DNA of 64,000 nt, taken from NCBI GenBank assembly GCA_008501585.1, contig QQUN01000027.1, forward strand, positions 1-64,000, given 5' to 3'. Positions 35,710 through 43,346 of the stretch are shown in pieces (position 1 is the first letter of the stretch; the number at the start of each line of letters is the position of its first letter). Source of the DNA: Pseudomonadota bacterium (GTDB lineage: Bacteria > Pseudomonadota > Gammaproteobacteria > Burkholderiales > Rhodocyclaceae). A model generated the notes under the pieces. The model saw nothing but the letters and a program-made list of their open reading frames with translations, was not told the origin of the DNA and made no database searches. Both the position numbers and the translations under genes were made by a program.

Positions 35710-36060
35710 ATGAAAACCCGTACCCTGTTCGCATCCCTCGCCATCGCCGCCGGACTCGTGGCCGGCGCCACCCTGGTGCCGGCGTTTGCCCAGACCGCGC
35801 CGGCCAGCGCGCCGACGCCCGACGCCGCGTGGCTCGGCATTCCGCAGATTCATGACACGCTCACCGCGGCGGGCTACCGTGACATCACGTCGGTGGAGCG
35901 CGAGCGCAATCGCTACGAGGTCAAGGCGACCGCGGCCGACGGGCAGCGCGTTGAACTGTATGTGGATCCGCGCTCGGGCGAGGTCATCAAGACTGAGCGC
36001 AAGCGCACCGAGCGGCGCGACACGGATCGTGATCGCGGCGAAAAGGCGGTGCGCAACTGA
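35710..36060 (+). CDS. Small exported PepSY-domain protein
   Basis: This 116-aa periplasmic protein has a signal peptide (MKTRTLFASLAIAAGLVAG..., cut after AFAQ) and a single PepSY module (about 40-100, IHDTLTAAGYRDITSVERERNRYEVKATAADGQRVELYVDPRSGEVI). A highly charged Arg/Asp/Glu tail ends it. PepSY units often bind or inhibit and are frequent near metal and envelope-stress genes. Start ATG 35710 with AAGGAGA upstream. It is probably part of the metal-stress regulon, 140 bp behind the CnrX-like gene. Confidence 0.85.
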   Translation: MKTRTLFASLAIAAGLVAGATLVPAFAQTAPASAPTPDAAWLGIPQIHDTLTAAGYRDITSVERERNRYEVKATAADGQRVELYVDPRSGEVIKTERKRTERRDTDRDRGEKAVRN

Positions 36061-36092
36061 TCTTGCCGGCGTCAGCCGTGGCCAGAAACGAA

Positions 36093-36114
36093 AACGGCGA
36101 CCTCGGTCGCCGTT
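36093..36114. terminator. Bidirectional terminator between PepSY and PEP-CTERM genes
   Basis: AACGGCGAC and GTCGCCGTT form a 9-bp stem with a CTCG loop. AAAA precedes it and TT follows, so on the minus strand the stem is followed by T's. It serves the convergent genes. Confidence 0.65.
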
Positions 36115-36134
36115 CTGGTGTCTTGCGAACGCGA

Positions 36135-36899
36135 TCAGCGGCGACGCCGGCTCGCCCCCAGACCCAGCAGGCTCAGGCCGAGCAGGGCCAGCGTGGCGGG
36201 CTCGGGGACCGAACCGCCGGGTTGCTCGGGGAAGACCTCGGCGGCCGTGCCCTGCACGCCGACGGTGAAGCCGTTCCAGTACTCGTTGCTCAGGCTGCGC
36301 CAGCTCACCGTGTCGAACGCGCCGGTGAAGCGCAGGGTGCCGTGCGGCTCGCCGGTGCCGAGCAGCTGGTACTCGAAGTTGCCGTTGCCCAGATCGACGA
36401 TGTTCTTGTACGAGGTGCCGCAGCCCCAGTAGCCGCAGGCATTGCCGTCGGCGCCGCCGGCGCTGATGATGTCGAAGTCCTGGTCGAAGGCGTACCCGTT
36501 GCCGTTGAGGCTGACGAAGGCGAACACCGGGTTGGCGATGGCCTGCGAGAACTGCAGCGTCTGTGTGCCGGCAAAGCGCAGGGCGATGATGTCGGTGCCG
36601 GTCGGGCTGTTGTCGACGGCCGCGCTGGTGTAGGGCGAGATGGCGTCGTTGCGGCCGCCGCCCTGGTTCTGCCAGTAGTCGATGCCACCGCTCGGCTGGT
36701 AGAAGCCGATACCGTTGGTGTTGGTATAGGTGACCTGCACCGTCGAGGTGGTGGTGGTGATGGTGCCTTGCGCCTGGAAGCCGGAGGTGGGGTCGAGGTC
36801 GGTGCCGGCCCAGTCGGTCCAGAAGGCGGGGGCGGCCTGGGCGCCAGCGGCGGCGAGTGTCAGGGCGGTGGTCAGGGTCACGCGAGTGATGGGGTTCAT
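36135..36899 (-). CDS. PEP-CTERM sorting-signal protein
   Basis: This 254-aa secreted protein has a signal peptide (MNPITRVTLTTALTLAAAGAQA) and a beta-rich body. The C-terminal PEP-CTERM signal reads SVPEPATLALLGLSLLGLGA and is followed by ASRRRR: Pro-Glu-Pro, hydrophobic helix, Arg tail. Such proteins are processed by an exosortase and usually reach the matrix of exopolysaccharide-producing cells. The exosortase is not in this window. The start at 36899 is chosen because it begins the signal peptide; an in-frame extension to 37049 is unlikely. Confidence 0.9.
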   Translation of the reverse strand: MNPITRVTLTTALTLAAAGAQAAPAFWTDWAGTDLDPTSGFQAQGTITTTTSTVQVTYTNTNGIGFYQPSGGIDYWQNQGGGRNDAISPYTSAAVDNSPTGTDIIALRFAGTQTLQFSQAIANPVFAFVSLNGNGYAFDQDFDIISAGGADGNACGYWGCGTSYKNIVDLGNGNFEYQLLGTGEPHGTLRFTGAFDTVSWRSLSNEYWNGFTVGVQGTAAEVFPEQPGGSVPEPATLALLGLSLLGLGASRRRR

Positions 36900-37124
36900 G
36901 CGGTCGCTCCGAAATTCAGAGGGCGGTATCGTCGGATGGCCGCGCCATCCCGGCAGGAAAACGGTTTCAGACGGAGTAAAGCAAATGCCGCGCCATGCTT
37001 CCCGTGTGCTGCGGTTGTCATTGAAAAACAATGGCTTGCATTGCGTCACCCGGTGTGGGTGCTGCGCCCGTGTAAATAATGCCGACGCCGTGCTGGATGC
37101 CGCGGCAAGTGCCGCGGGCGTGGG
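36900..37124. other. 225-bp non-coding region upstream of the PEP-CTERM gene
   Basis: It holds AT-richer DNA that could carry the PEP-CTERM promoter. No defined motif or gene was found. Confidence 0.4.
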
Positions 37125-38270
37125 TCACAGCAGGTAACGCGCCATCTGCTTTACTGGCACATTGCGCAGCAGGTAGAGGTTGGGGTTGTCACGCCGGGCG
37201 CTGCGGCCGGAGTCGGAGACTTCGACCGGTTCGCGCTCGAGGATGCACAGGCGGCGGCTGATGCAGTCGGCGCGCCAGGCGGCGTTGGCCTTGCGGCCAC
37301 GTTCTTCGACGGCGATGCGGGTGAGCTGGAACTCGTCGCTGGGCCGCTCGGCAGCAATGCGCCGGCGGATGGCCTCGTGCGCCTTGTCGAGGCTGCCTTG
37401 CTGTACGCACAGGTCGTAGAGTGCGGCGAGGCAGCGGAAGTTGCCGATCGGGATCGGGCAGACGCCGTCCAGCCACGACAGCGCAGCAATCAGCTTGCGG
37501 CCATAGACATCGTAGGCGTAGCGCAGGGTTTCATCGCGAAAGGCCGGGGTGTTGCCCACCGCTTGCAGGGCGGCTTTCCAGCGCGGGTCGACGTCGGCCT
37601 TGTTGCGGCCGCGGCTGAGGGCATCGGCCCAGGCCACCTGGCGGCTGCGCGAGGGCAGGGCCATGACCTGTTGCCATTCGTCCCACAGTTCGCCAAAGCA
37701 GCGTTTGAGCGCCGCTTCGTCGCGCGCCCGGTAGCGGCGGAACATCTCCTGCAGCGTGCCGGTGCCGAAGTTGACCTGGATGGGGCCGAAGGACAGGCCG
37801 GCGCCGTCGAAGTTGCCGGTGACCTGCAGGTAGGGGTCACCCGAGGTCTCAAAGGCCGCGGTGACCTCGATGGCGCGGGCGAGGGCGTTCTCGGCCACCA
37901 GGGGCGGCAGGTGTGCCGGGTCCGGCATCTCGAGATAGACCCGCGGACCGCGCGCCTCGATGTGTTCGAACGTGCCATCCCGCGCCAGGCGGGTGGCGGC
38001 GGCCACCACCGCGGCCGGGTCGCCGGCCTCGACCCACACGAAGCGCCCGTCGCGCCCGTGGCCCAAGCCGCCTTCAGGCATCAGCGAGACGATGCCGACG
38101 CTGCGCCCGAGCGCATTGCGGAGCAGTTGCACGCCGGCGACCAGTTCGCGGTGCACCCGGATGCGGCCGTCGGGCCGGGTGTATTCGGCGAGCCGGAAGT
38201 TGGGGGTGACCCACGCGCGGGCGGGGCCGCCGACGAGGTAGTCGTCCTGGTAGCTCAGGCCTTGCGCCAT
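37125..38270 (-). CDS. Putative cell-wall hydrolase (chitosanase/lysozyme-like core)
   Basis: This 381-aa protein opens with NFRLAEYTRPDGRIRVHRELVAGVQLLRNALG, which resembles the N-terminal part of the M15A/YcbK-type wall-binding fold. From about residue 135 it has AAFETSGDPYLQVTGNFDG and GLSFGPIQVNFGTGTLQEMF, a segment typical of chitosanase-like peptidoglycan-active domains with a conserved Glu. The central and C-terminal parts are helical. It has no signal peptide, so it is cytoplasmic or exported by a secretion system such as type VI or a phage-like particle. None of those genes are nearby. Function is not established. Confidence 0.55.
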   Translation of the reverse strand: MAQGLSYQDDYLVGGPARAWVTPNFRLAEYTRPDGRIRVHRELVAGVQLLRNALGRSVGIVSLMPEGGLGHGRDGRFVWVEAGDPAAVVAAATRLARDGTFEHIEARGPRVYLEMPDPAHLPPLVAENALARAIEVTAAFETSGDPYLQVTGNFDGAGLSFGPIQVNFGTGTLQEMFRRYRARDEAALKRCFGELWDEWQQVMALPSRSRQVAWADALSRGRNKADVDPRWKAALQAVGNTPAFRDETLRYAYDVYGRKLIAALSWLDGVCPIPIGNFRCLAALYDLCVQQGSLDKAHEAIRRRIAAERPSDEFQLTRIAVEERGRKANAAWRADCISRRLCILEREPVEVSDSGRSARRDNPNLYLLRNVPVKQMARYLL

Positions 38271-38420
38271 GGTGGGCGTCCTTTGGGGGCGGCGTGGGTC
38301 GGGACTGCGGTGCGGCAGATTTCAGTGTAGACACCGCGCCGGCGCGGGCAAGTCGCATGGCATGCGTGTCATGCCGCGAGGGCGGTTTTGCTGTTGTGTC
38401 AGGGGTTTGCACGAGGGTAA

Positions 38421-38434
38421 TTGACCTCCATCAA
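38421..38434. promoter_or_regulatory. FNR/DNR-type box upstream of the hemerythrin regulator
   Basis: TTGAC-CTCC-ATCAA matches the FNR/ANR/DNR box TTGAT-N4-ATCAA at 9 of 10 positions. It lies 97 bp ahead of the hemerythrin-PAS-CRP start and 151 bp from the divergent wall hydrolase start. It could be bound by FNR, a DNR protein or the gene product itself. Confidence 0.68.
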
Positions 38435-38530
38435 CACGCGCGCTGGCCCGTTCGCGACAATCTCGGCTTGATGCGCTGCGCCATGCGCGCGCGCCCGTCG
38501 AGCGGGTGGAGTGACTGTCGAGGTAATTGA

Positions 38531-40162
38531 ATGCAGATAGTGGCGTGGAACGATTCCCTGAAAACCGACATCGACGTGGTCGACCAGCAGCATCGCGGCC
38601 TGGTCGAGCTGGTCAATGCCACGGCCGCGAAGCTGGCCGAAACCCCCGAGTTGTCGGCGGACGAGGTGCGGCTGCTGCTCGGGTATCTGACGGACTATGC
38701 GCAAGTGCATTTCAGTACCGAGGAGGCGCTGATGGCCTTGTGCGGCCTCGAGGCGCGCCAGACCGATCACCACCACGAAAGCCATGCGCGCTTCCTGGCA
38801 CAGGTCAGCGACATGGCCGACGCGCTGGGCGAGGATGGCGTGCTCGACGCCCAGCGCCTGCTGATGTTCCTGGGCGACTGGCTGATCGACCATATCCAGG
38901 GCGAAGACCAGAGCATTGCGCGCACCTTGCGCGCGGCGCTGGCGGCGGCATCGCCGGCGGGTGCGCCGGTGCTTGCCGGCGCGGTGGACCCGCTCGGCGG
39001 CTGGGAGGCGCGGGCCCGCTCGCTGGTGGCACCGGCCGGCGCCGGAGAGCCGGCGTTCTCCGATGTGGTGGCGCGGCACAGCGCCTCCTTGCTGGCCAGC
39101 GAGGCCGGCGTGCTCGACATGTGCGCCCAAGGCGAGGTGCCGGCCCTGATCGTCTCGCTCGATGCCGCGCTGACGCCGGCGGGAATCCTTCATGCCAACG
39201 CGGCGGCGGCGGATTTTCTCGGCGTGGCGCCTGCGGTCCTGGCCACCCGGACCCTGGCCGAGGTGCTGGCCAGCAACGAGGCGGCCCGTTTTCCGATTCT
39301 GGTCAGTGAAGTGCTGATGGCGGGGCGTTTCGAGGGCGCCATGCGCTGCCGAACGCACGACGGCGCCGAGCAAGCGGTTCAGGCGCGGGTGATTCACCTG
39401 GCGCTGCATGGCCAGATGGTGCTGCTGGTCTTGCTGCGCCCCGTGGCCGATGCCGCACCGGCCACTGCCGGGACGGGCGACCGCCTGCGGGAAGACAGCT
39501 CGGTCCTGTCGCGCCACCCCCTGTTCCAGTCGCTGGACAAGACCCAGCGCGACAGCCTCGAGGCCGCCTCCCGCCTGCTGCGCCTGCCCAAGGGCAAGGT
39601 GGTGTACCACCGCGATGACGCGCCCCTGGGCGTCTATCTGGTCATCAGCGGGCAGGTGAAGCTGGCGGTGTCGAACGCGCGCGGTGGCGAGAAAGTCATG
39701 GAGATCGTCAGCCCCTTGCAGGTGTTCGGCGAGACCGACGCGCTGACCGGGCGGCCCCATGGCATGTTCGCGCAGAGCCTGACGGCGACGGTGCTGCTGC
39801 TCATTCCGCAGGCTCCGCTCGACAACCTCATGGCCGGCAGCCTGCCGTTTGCGCGTGCCGTCGCCTTGCATATCGGCCAGCGCTATCACGCGCTGGCGGC
39901 CGATCTGGAGGCCTATGCCCTGCAAACCGGGCTGGAGCGTGTCGTCAGCCATCTGCTGCAGCATGCCCGCACCAACGGGCACGGCGTGCTCGAAGCCGTC
40001 CTGCCGGCACAGAAGCAGGTCATCGCGTCCTACCTCAACCTCACGCCGCCAACCCTGTCGCGCACCTTCCAGCAACTCACCGAAGCCGGCCTGATCGAGA
40101 TGAGCGGGCGCTATGTGCGCATCCCCAACAAACGCCGTCTGCTCAACTTCTGCCCCGACTGA
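38531..40162 (+). CDS. Hemerythrin-PAS-CRP/FNR fusion transcription factor
   Basis: This 543-aa protein joins three modules not usually fused. Residues 1-140 are bacteriohemerythrin with all seven di-iron ligands: H21, H60, E64, H81, H85, H121, D126. Residues about 195-310 look like a PAS domain. Residues about 335-435 are a cyclic-nucleotide-binding fold (HPLFQSLDKTQRDSLEAAS, GVYLVISGQVKLAVSN, VFGETDALTG). Residues about 450-543 are a CRP-type helix-turn-helix with SYLNLTPPTLSRTFQQL. The Ser-Arg of the FNR recognition helix is kept, but the FNR-conserved Glu is Pro, so its site preference may differ. No FNR iron-sulfur cysteines are seen. It should be a regulator driven by the di-iron centre (O2, NO or iron). 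Confidence 0.88.
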   Translation: MQIVAWNDSLKTDIDVVDQQHRGLVELVNATAAKLAETPELSADEVRLLLGYLTDYAQVHFSTEEALMALCGLEARQTDHHHESHARFLAQVSDMADALGEDGVLDAQRLLMFLGDWLIDHIQGEDQSIARTLRAALAAASPAGAPVLAGAVDPLGGWEARARSLVAPAGAGEPAFSDVVARHSASLLASEAGVLDMCAQGEVPALIVSLDAALTPAGILHANAAAADFLGVAPAVLATRTLAEVLASNEAARFPILVSEVLMAGRFEGAMRCRTHDGAEQAVQARVIHLALHGQMVLLVLLRPVADAAPATAGTGDRLREDSSVLSRHPLFQSLDKTQRDSLEAASRLLRLPKGKVVYHRDDAPLGVYLVISGQVKLAVSNARGGEKVMEIVSPLQVFGETDALTGRPHGMFAQSLTATVLLLIPQAPLDNLMAGSLPFARAVALHIGQRYHALAADLEAYALQTGLERVVSHLLQHARTNGHGVLEAVLPAQKQVIASYLNLTPPTLSRTFQQLTEAGLIEMSGRYVRIPNKRRLLNFCPD

Positions 40163-40233
40163 ACTGCCGCGGCCGCGTTCGGCGACTATGCTGAAGGCGT
40201 GGGCTGGCGCATGACGCGCCGGGGAGACCGGCG

Positions 40234-41034
40234 ATGAACGACGACAATGTGTACTGGGACTGGCGCGCCATGCAGCGCGATGGCCTGTACCCCTCCATCC
40301 TGGCGATCGGGGACTCCTGGTTCTGGTACCCCTTCCCCGGCGGGTCGCTGATCACCCGCCTCGGCCGCCTGGTCGCCAAAAAGCAGCACACCGTGCTGGT
40401 GCTTGGCAACAACGGCGCGGAAGCCTTCGACTATGTCGAGGGCAAGTATCGCAAGGCGGTGCGCGAGGCGCTTCGGCTGCACGGCAGCGCGCTGTCGGCG
40501 GTGTTCATCAGCGGCGGCGGCAACGACTTTGCCGGCTTCAACGACCTGCGGCCCTTGCTCAACGATGACTGCGCCCAGGCCACCACCGCGGCGGCCTGCT
40601 TCCGTCCCGGCGCGCACAGCGGCACGCTGGACTGGTTGATGGGCAAGATGATGGCCAGCTATCGCGCTTTGATCGGCCAGATCATGGCCTCCACCCCGCC
40701 GGGGACCGCCATCGTGCTGCACAACTACGACTATGCCCGGCCGAGCGGGCGCGGCGTGTTCGGCAAGAAAAGCGCCTGGCTCAAGCCTGCGCTCGACGAC
40801 GCCAGGGTGCCGGCCACCCTGCAGCAAGCCTGCATCAACTACCTGATCGACCGCTTCTCCGCCGAGTTGCTGGCGATGGTGGCGATCGACCCCGCGCGCA
40901 TCCGGCGCGTCGACAGCGTCGGCACGCTCGCCGACAAGCACTGGGCCAACGAGCTACACCCCAAGCCCTCGGGCTTTCGCAAGATCGCCACCAACTGCTG
41001 GCGGCCGGTGCTGCGCCAGCTCGGGCTGGCCTGA
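40234..41034 (+). CDS. SGNH/GDSL-fold hydrolase, substrate unknown
   Basis: This 266-aa protein has the SGNH/GDSL pattern: GDSWFWYP (catalytic Ser S28 within AIGDSW), GNNG, GGGNDFAGF and a C-terminal histidine in ANELHPKPSGF. It is probably an esterase or acyl hydrolase. No signal peptide is visible. It is 71 bp after the hemerythrin regulator and 63 bp before the 3D-domain lipoprotein, all on the same strand. The block AGFNDLRPLLNDDCAQATTAAACF has two cysteines that could form a bond. Confidence 0.75.
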   Translation: MNDDNVYWDWRAMQRDGLYPSILAIGDSWFWYPFPGGSLITRLGRLVAKKQHTVLVLGNNGAEAFDYVEGKYRKAVREALRLHGSALSAVFISGGGNDFAGFNDLRPLLNDDCAQATTAAACFRPGAHSGTLDWLMGKMMASYRALIGQIMASTPPGTAIVLHNYDYARPSGRGVFGKKSAWLKPALDDARVPATLQQACINYLIDRFSAELLAMVAIDPARIRRVDSVGTLADKHWANELHPKPSGFRKIATNCWRPVLRQLGLA

Positions 41035-41097
41035 GGGGGCTTGGCGCCGACCCGCGGTTTGCGCTAGCGTGTGCCCGCCCACACTCGCCGCGCCCCC

Positions 41098-41484
41098 ATG
41101 CCACCCGTCCGCTGCCTTGCCGTGTTGATGATCGCCGCGCTCTGCGCTGCCTGCGGCGACGACGAACGCGCCCTCACCGTAACGGCCACCGCCTACACCT
41201 CGTCACCTGGCGAGACCGACGACACGCCCAATATCGCCGCCTGGGGCGACACCCTGGCGCCGGGCATGAAAGCCATCGCCGTCTCCCGTGATTTGCTCGA
41301 GCTGGGCCTGGTGCAGGGCGCCGAGGTGACCATCGAAGGGCTCGACGGGCGCTACGTGGTGCTCGACAAGATGCACCCGCGCTGGAACCAGAAGATCGAC
41401 ATCTACATGGGCGAGAACGTCAAGAAGGCCCGCGCCTGGGGGCGGCGCGAGGTGACGATTCGCTGGGAGGGCGAGCGCCAATAG
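41098..41484 (+). CDS. 3D-domain (RlpA/MltA-like beta-barrel) lipoprotein
   Basis: This 128-aa exported lipoprotein has a signal peptide with lipobox LCAAC (cysteine near residue 18), then a 3D domain TATAYTSSPGETDDTPN, GDTLAPGM, RDLLELGL, EVTIEGLDGRYVVLDKMHPR and KIDIYMG with conserved Asp residues. 3D domains form the double-psi beta-barrel of MltA-type and Rpf-like wall enzymes. It may act on, or bind, peptidoglycan in the periplasm. Start ATG 41098 begins the signal peptide. Confidence 0.85.
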   Translation: MPPVRCLAVLMIAALCAACGDDERALTVTATAYTSSPGETDDTPNIAAWGDTLAPGMKAIAVSRDLLELGLVQGAEVTIEGLDGRYVVLDKMHPRWNQKIDIYMGENVKKARAWGRREVTIRWEGERQ

Positions 41485-41490
41485 CCGGGG

Positions 41491-41709
41491 CTACTGGCGG
41501 CCACCCTTTTGCAACTGCCGGTACGCCTCTACCGGCAGGCCGCCGATGCCCCAGTTGTCGAGGTCCACTTCATCGATGACCACCACGGTGGTTGCGGGGT
41601 TCTTGCCGAGGACGCGGGCGAGCAGGGAGGTGACGCCGTCGATGAGTTCGGCTTTCTGTTCGGCGGTGGTGCCGCCTTCGCGGGTGATCTTGATGTTCAC
41701 ATAGGGCAT
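41491..41709 (-). CDS. 4-oxalocrotonate tautomerase-family protein
   Basis: This 72-aa tautomerase opens MPYVNIKITREGGTTAEQK; Pro after the initiator Met is the catalytic base. The C-terminus VVVIDEVDLDNWGIGG also fits the 4-OT/PptA-like group. It forms homo-oligomers in the cytoplasm. Exact substrate is unknown. It is the last gene of a three-gene operon with an NTF2-like protein (2-bp gap) and a uracil-DNA glycosylase-like enzyme. Confidence 0.9.
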   Translation of the reverse strand: MPYVNIKITREGGTTAEQKAELIDGVTSLLARVLGKNPATTVVVIDEVDLDNWGIGGLPVEAYRQLQKGGRQ

Positions 41710-41711
41710 GG

Positions 41712-42101
41712 TCAGCGGGCTCCGGCGGAGGGAAGGGGGTCGAAGTGGAAGACCTTGGCGATGATGCGCCATTGGCCGTCGATGCAGATGAGGCTGAGGA
41801 TGTCGTCGAAATGCTTGTGCATCATGGTGCTGCGCATGCGCGCCACGGCGGTGACCGGGCCGAGCAACTCGATGCGGTCGATGTGGTAGCTGCAGGCCTC
41901 GCCGGTGCTTTCGGGCGAGGTGCGTCCGGCCACGATGGGGAAGTAGGTGGGCATGTCGAGGTGCAGTAGCGTGCCGTCGCTGGCGGTGAAGTAATGCGCC
42001 TCGGGGTGGAACACCTCGGCCAGCAGCGCGGTGTCGCAGCGTACCAGGGCGTCGTAGTACTTGTGCAGCAGGTCGGTGATGGCGGCGGTTGCGTCGGTCA
42101 T
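41712..42101 (-). CDS. NTF2/SnoaL-like protein
   Basis: This 129-aa protein has the SnoaL-like fold: AAITDLLHKYYDALVRCDTALLAEVFHPEAHYFTASDG and a C-terminal GQWRIIAKVFHFDPL. The fold covers small isomerases, cyclases and ketosteroid-isomerase-like enzymes. The start at 42101 (MTDATAAITD) overlaps the upstream UDG-like gene by 4 bp (ATGA), so the frame is right. The biochemical role is unknown. Confidence 0.8.
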   Translation of the reverse strand: MTDATAAITDLLHKYYDALVRCDTALLAEVFHPEAHYFTASDGTLLHLDMPTYFPIVAGRTSPESTGEACSYHIDRIELLGPVTAVARMRSTMMHKHFDDILSLICIDGQWRIIAKVFHFDPLPSAGAR

Positions 42102-42697
42102 CGGCTTTCCTTGGGGTTGGGGGTGAGGATGGCCCGGATGCGTGCTTGCAGGGCGGGGAGCACGTCTTTTTCGAACCAGGGGTTGCGCACCAGCCAGCGG
42201 TTGTTGCGCGGGCTGGGGTGCGGCAGCGGTAGCGTTGCCGGCCAGTGCTCGCGCCAGCGTTCGACCACCTGGGTGAGCGGGGTCTTGCCGGTGCCGAGGT
42301 GGTAGTCCATGGCGTACTGGCCCAGCACGATGACCAGCGACAGCCGCTCGAAGCGTTGCATGAAGGCGTCGCGCCAGGTGGGGGCGCACTCGGGGCGCGG
42401 AGGCAGGTCGCCGTTTTTGCCGGTGCCGGGGTAGCACAGGCCCATCGGCAGGATGGCGATCTTCGTCGCGTCGTAGAAGGTGTCGCGATCCACGCCCAGC
42501 CAGGTGCGCAGGCGGTCGCCACTGGGGTCGTCGAAGGGCACGCCGGAGGCATGGACGCGGGCGCCGGGTGCCTGGCCCGCGATGAGGATGGGCGCGTGCG
42601 GATGAAACTGGAACACCGGGCGCACGCCGTGCGGCAGATGCGCCGCGCAGCGCGTGCAGGCGCGGACATCGGCCAGGAATGCATCGAGTGTCGGCAT
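42098..42697 (-). CDS. Uracil-DNA glycosylase-superfamily protein
   Basis: This 199-aa protein belongs to the uracil-DNA glycosylase superfamily: LIAGQAPGARVHASGVPFDD contains a GQAPG motif like the UDG family-4/6-type loop, and PLPHPSPRNNRWLVRN the second active-site loop. N-terminal CxxC (RACTRC) could contribute to a metal or iron-sulfur site but a full four-cysteine set is not seen. It probably removes uracil or other damaged bases, but some members have no DNA activity. It leads the operon with the NTF2-like and tautomerase genes. Confidence 0.8.
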   Translation of the reverse strand: MPTLDAFLADVRACTRCAAHLPHGVRPVFQFHPHAPILIAGQAPGARVHASGVPFDDPSGDRLRTWLGVDRDTFYDATKIAILPMGLCYPGTGKNGDLPPRPECAPTWRDAFMQRFERLSLVIVLGQYAMDYHLGTGKTPLTQVVERWREHWPATLPLPHPSPRNNRWLVRNPWFEKDVLPALQARIRAILTPNPKESR

Positions 42698-42771
42698 GGG
42701 GGGCTTCCGGGTTGGACGCTTCGCGCAGGACGGGTGCCATCATCCTGCGCGAAGCGTACGCCATCAGCAAG

Positions 42772-43320
42772 TCAGTGCGGTTTCAGCGTCGGGTAGCCCT
42801 GCACGAAGACGCGGTCGGTCTGGGCGGCGGGGACATGGCAGCCCATGCAGTCGGCCTCGTAACTGACGGCGGCGTTGGTGGCGGGGGCATCGGCCTTGAA
42901 CAAGGCCCAGCCCCAGCCGTCGCCCCACAACGGGTTGCCGGCGAAGCGGCGCTTGGCGTCCTTGACCATCACGAACCACACCGCCGCGTCCGAGCCCCAC
43001 ACCACCGGGTCGCCAGTGGTCATGGCGCTGGTCTCGAGCTTGCGGATCTCCTTGACCAGCGTGGCACCGTCGGGGAACTGACCGGTCTTGCGGTAGTGCT
43101 CGGCAGAGGCCTTTTCGGTGTACACATCGTGCAGGCCGCGCGCGGCGGATTTTTCGTCCAGCACGGCATACGAGCCCAGGTGGACGAAATGGGTGCGGAA
43201 GTCGGTCGGGCGGCTGATGCCGCCCTTGGCATCGACATAGGGCGAAAAGCCGGCCGCGGTGGCGACCAGTGGCAGGGCGATGGCGCTGGCGAGCAGCGCG
43301 CGGGTGAGAACGGTTTTCAT
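42772..43320 (-). CDS. Cytochrome P460-family protein
   Basis: This 182-aa exported protein has a signal peptide (MKTVLTRALLASAIALPLVATAA) and the haem-binding motif CMGCH in DCMGCHVPAAQTDRVFVQGYP. Family marks are PTDFRTHFVHLGSYAVLD and VWFVMVKDAKRRF. Cytochrome P460 oxidises hydroxylamine to N2O or NO and binds NO. In non-nitrifiers these proteins are thought to detoxify reactive nitrogen, so a nitrogen-stress role is likely. It follows an AhpD-like gene by 26 bp and is probably cotranscribed with it. Confidence 0.88.
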   Translation of the reverse strand: MKTVLTRALLASAIALPLVATAAGFSPYVDAKGGISRPTDFRTHFVHLGSYAVLDEKSAARGLHDVYTEKASAEHYRKTGQFPDGATLVKEIRKLETSAMTTGDPVVWGSDAAVWFVMVKDAKRRFAGNPLWGDGWGWALFKADAPATNAAVSYEADCMGCHVPAAQTDRVFVQGYPTLKPH

Positions 43321-43346
43321 CGTCTTCTCCTTGTTGCCGGAGGTGG

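Noticed and set aside
41491-42684. Single 397-codon minus-strand gene over tautomerase, NTF2-like and UDG-like genes
   Set aside because: Only its last 72 residues look real (tautomerase); the rest is out of frame with two better supported genes that overlap by ATGA.
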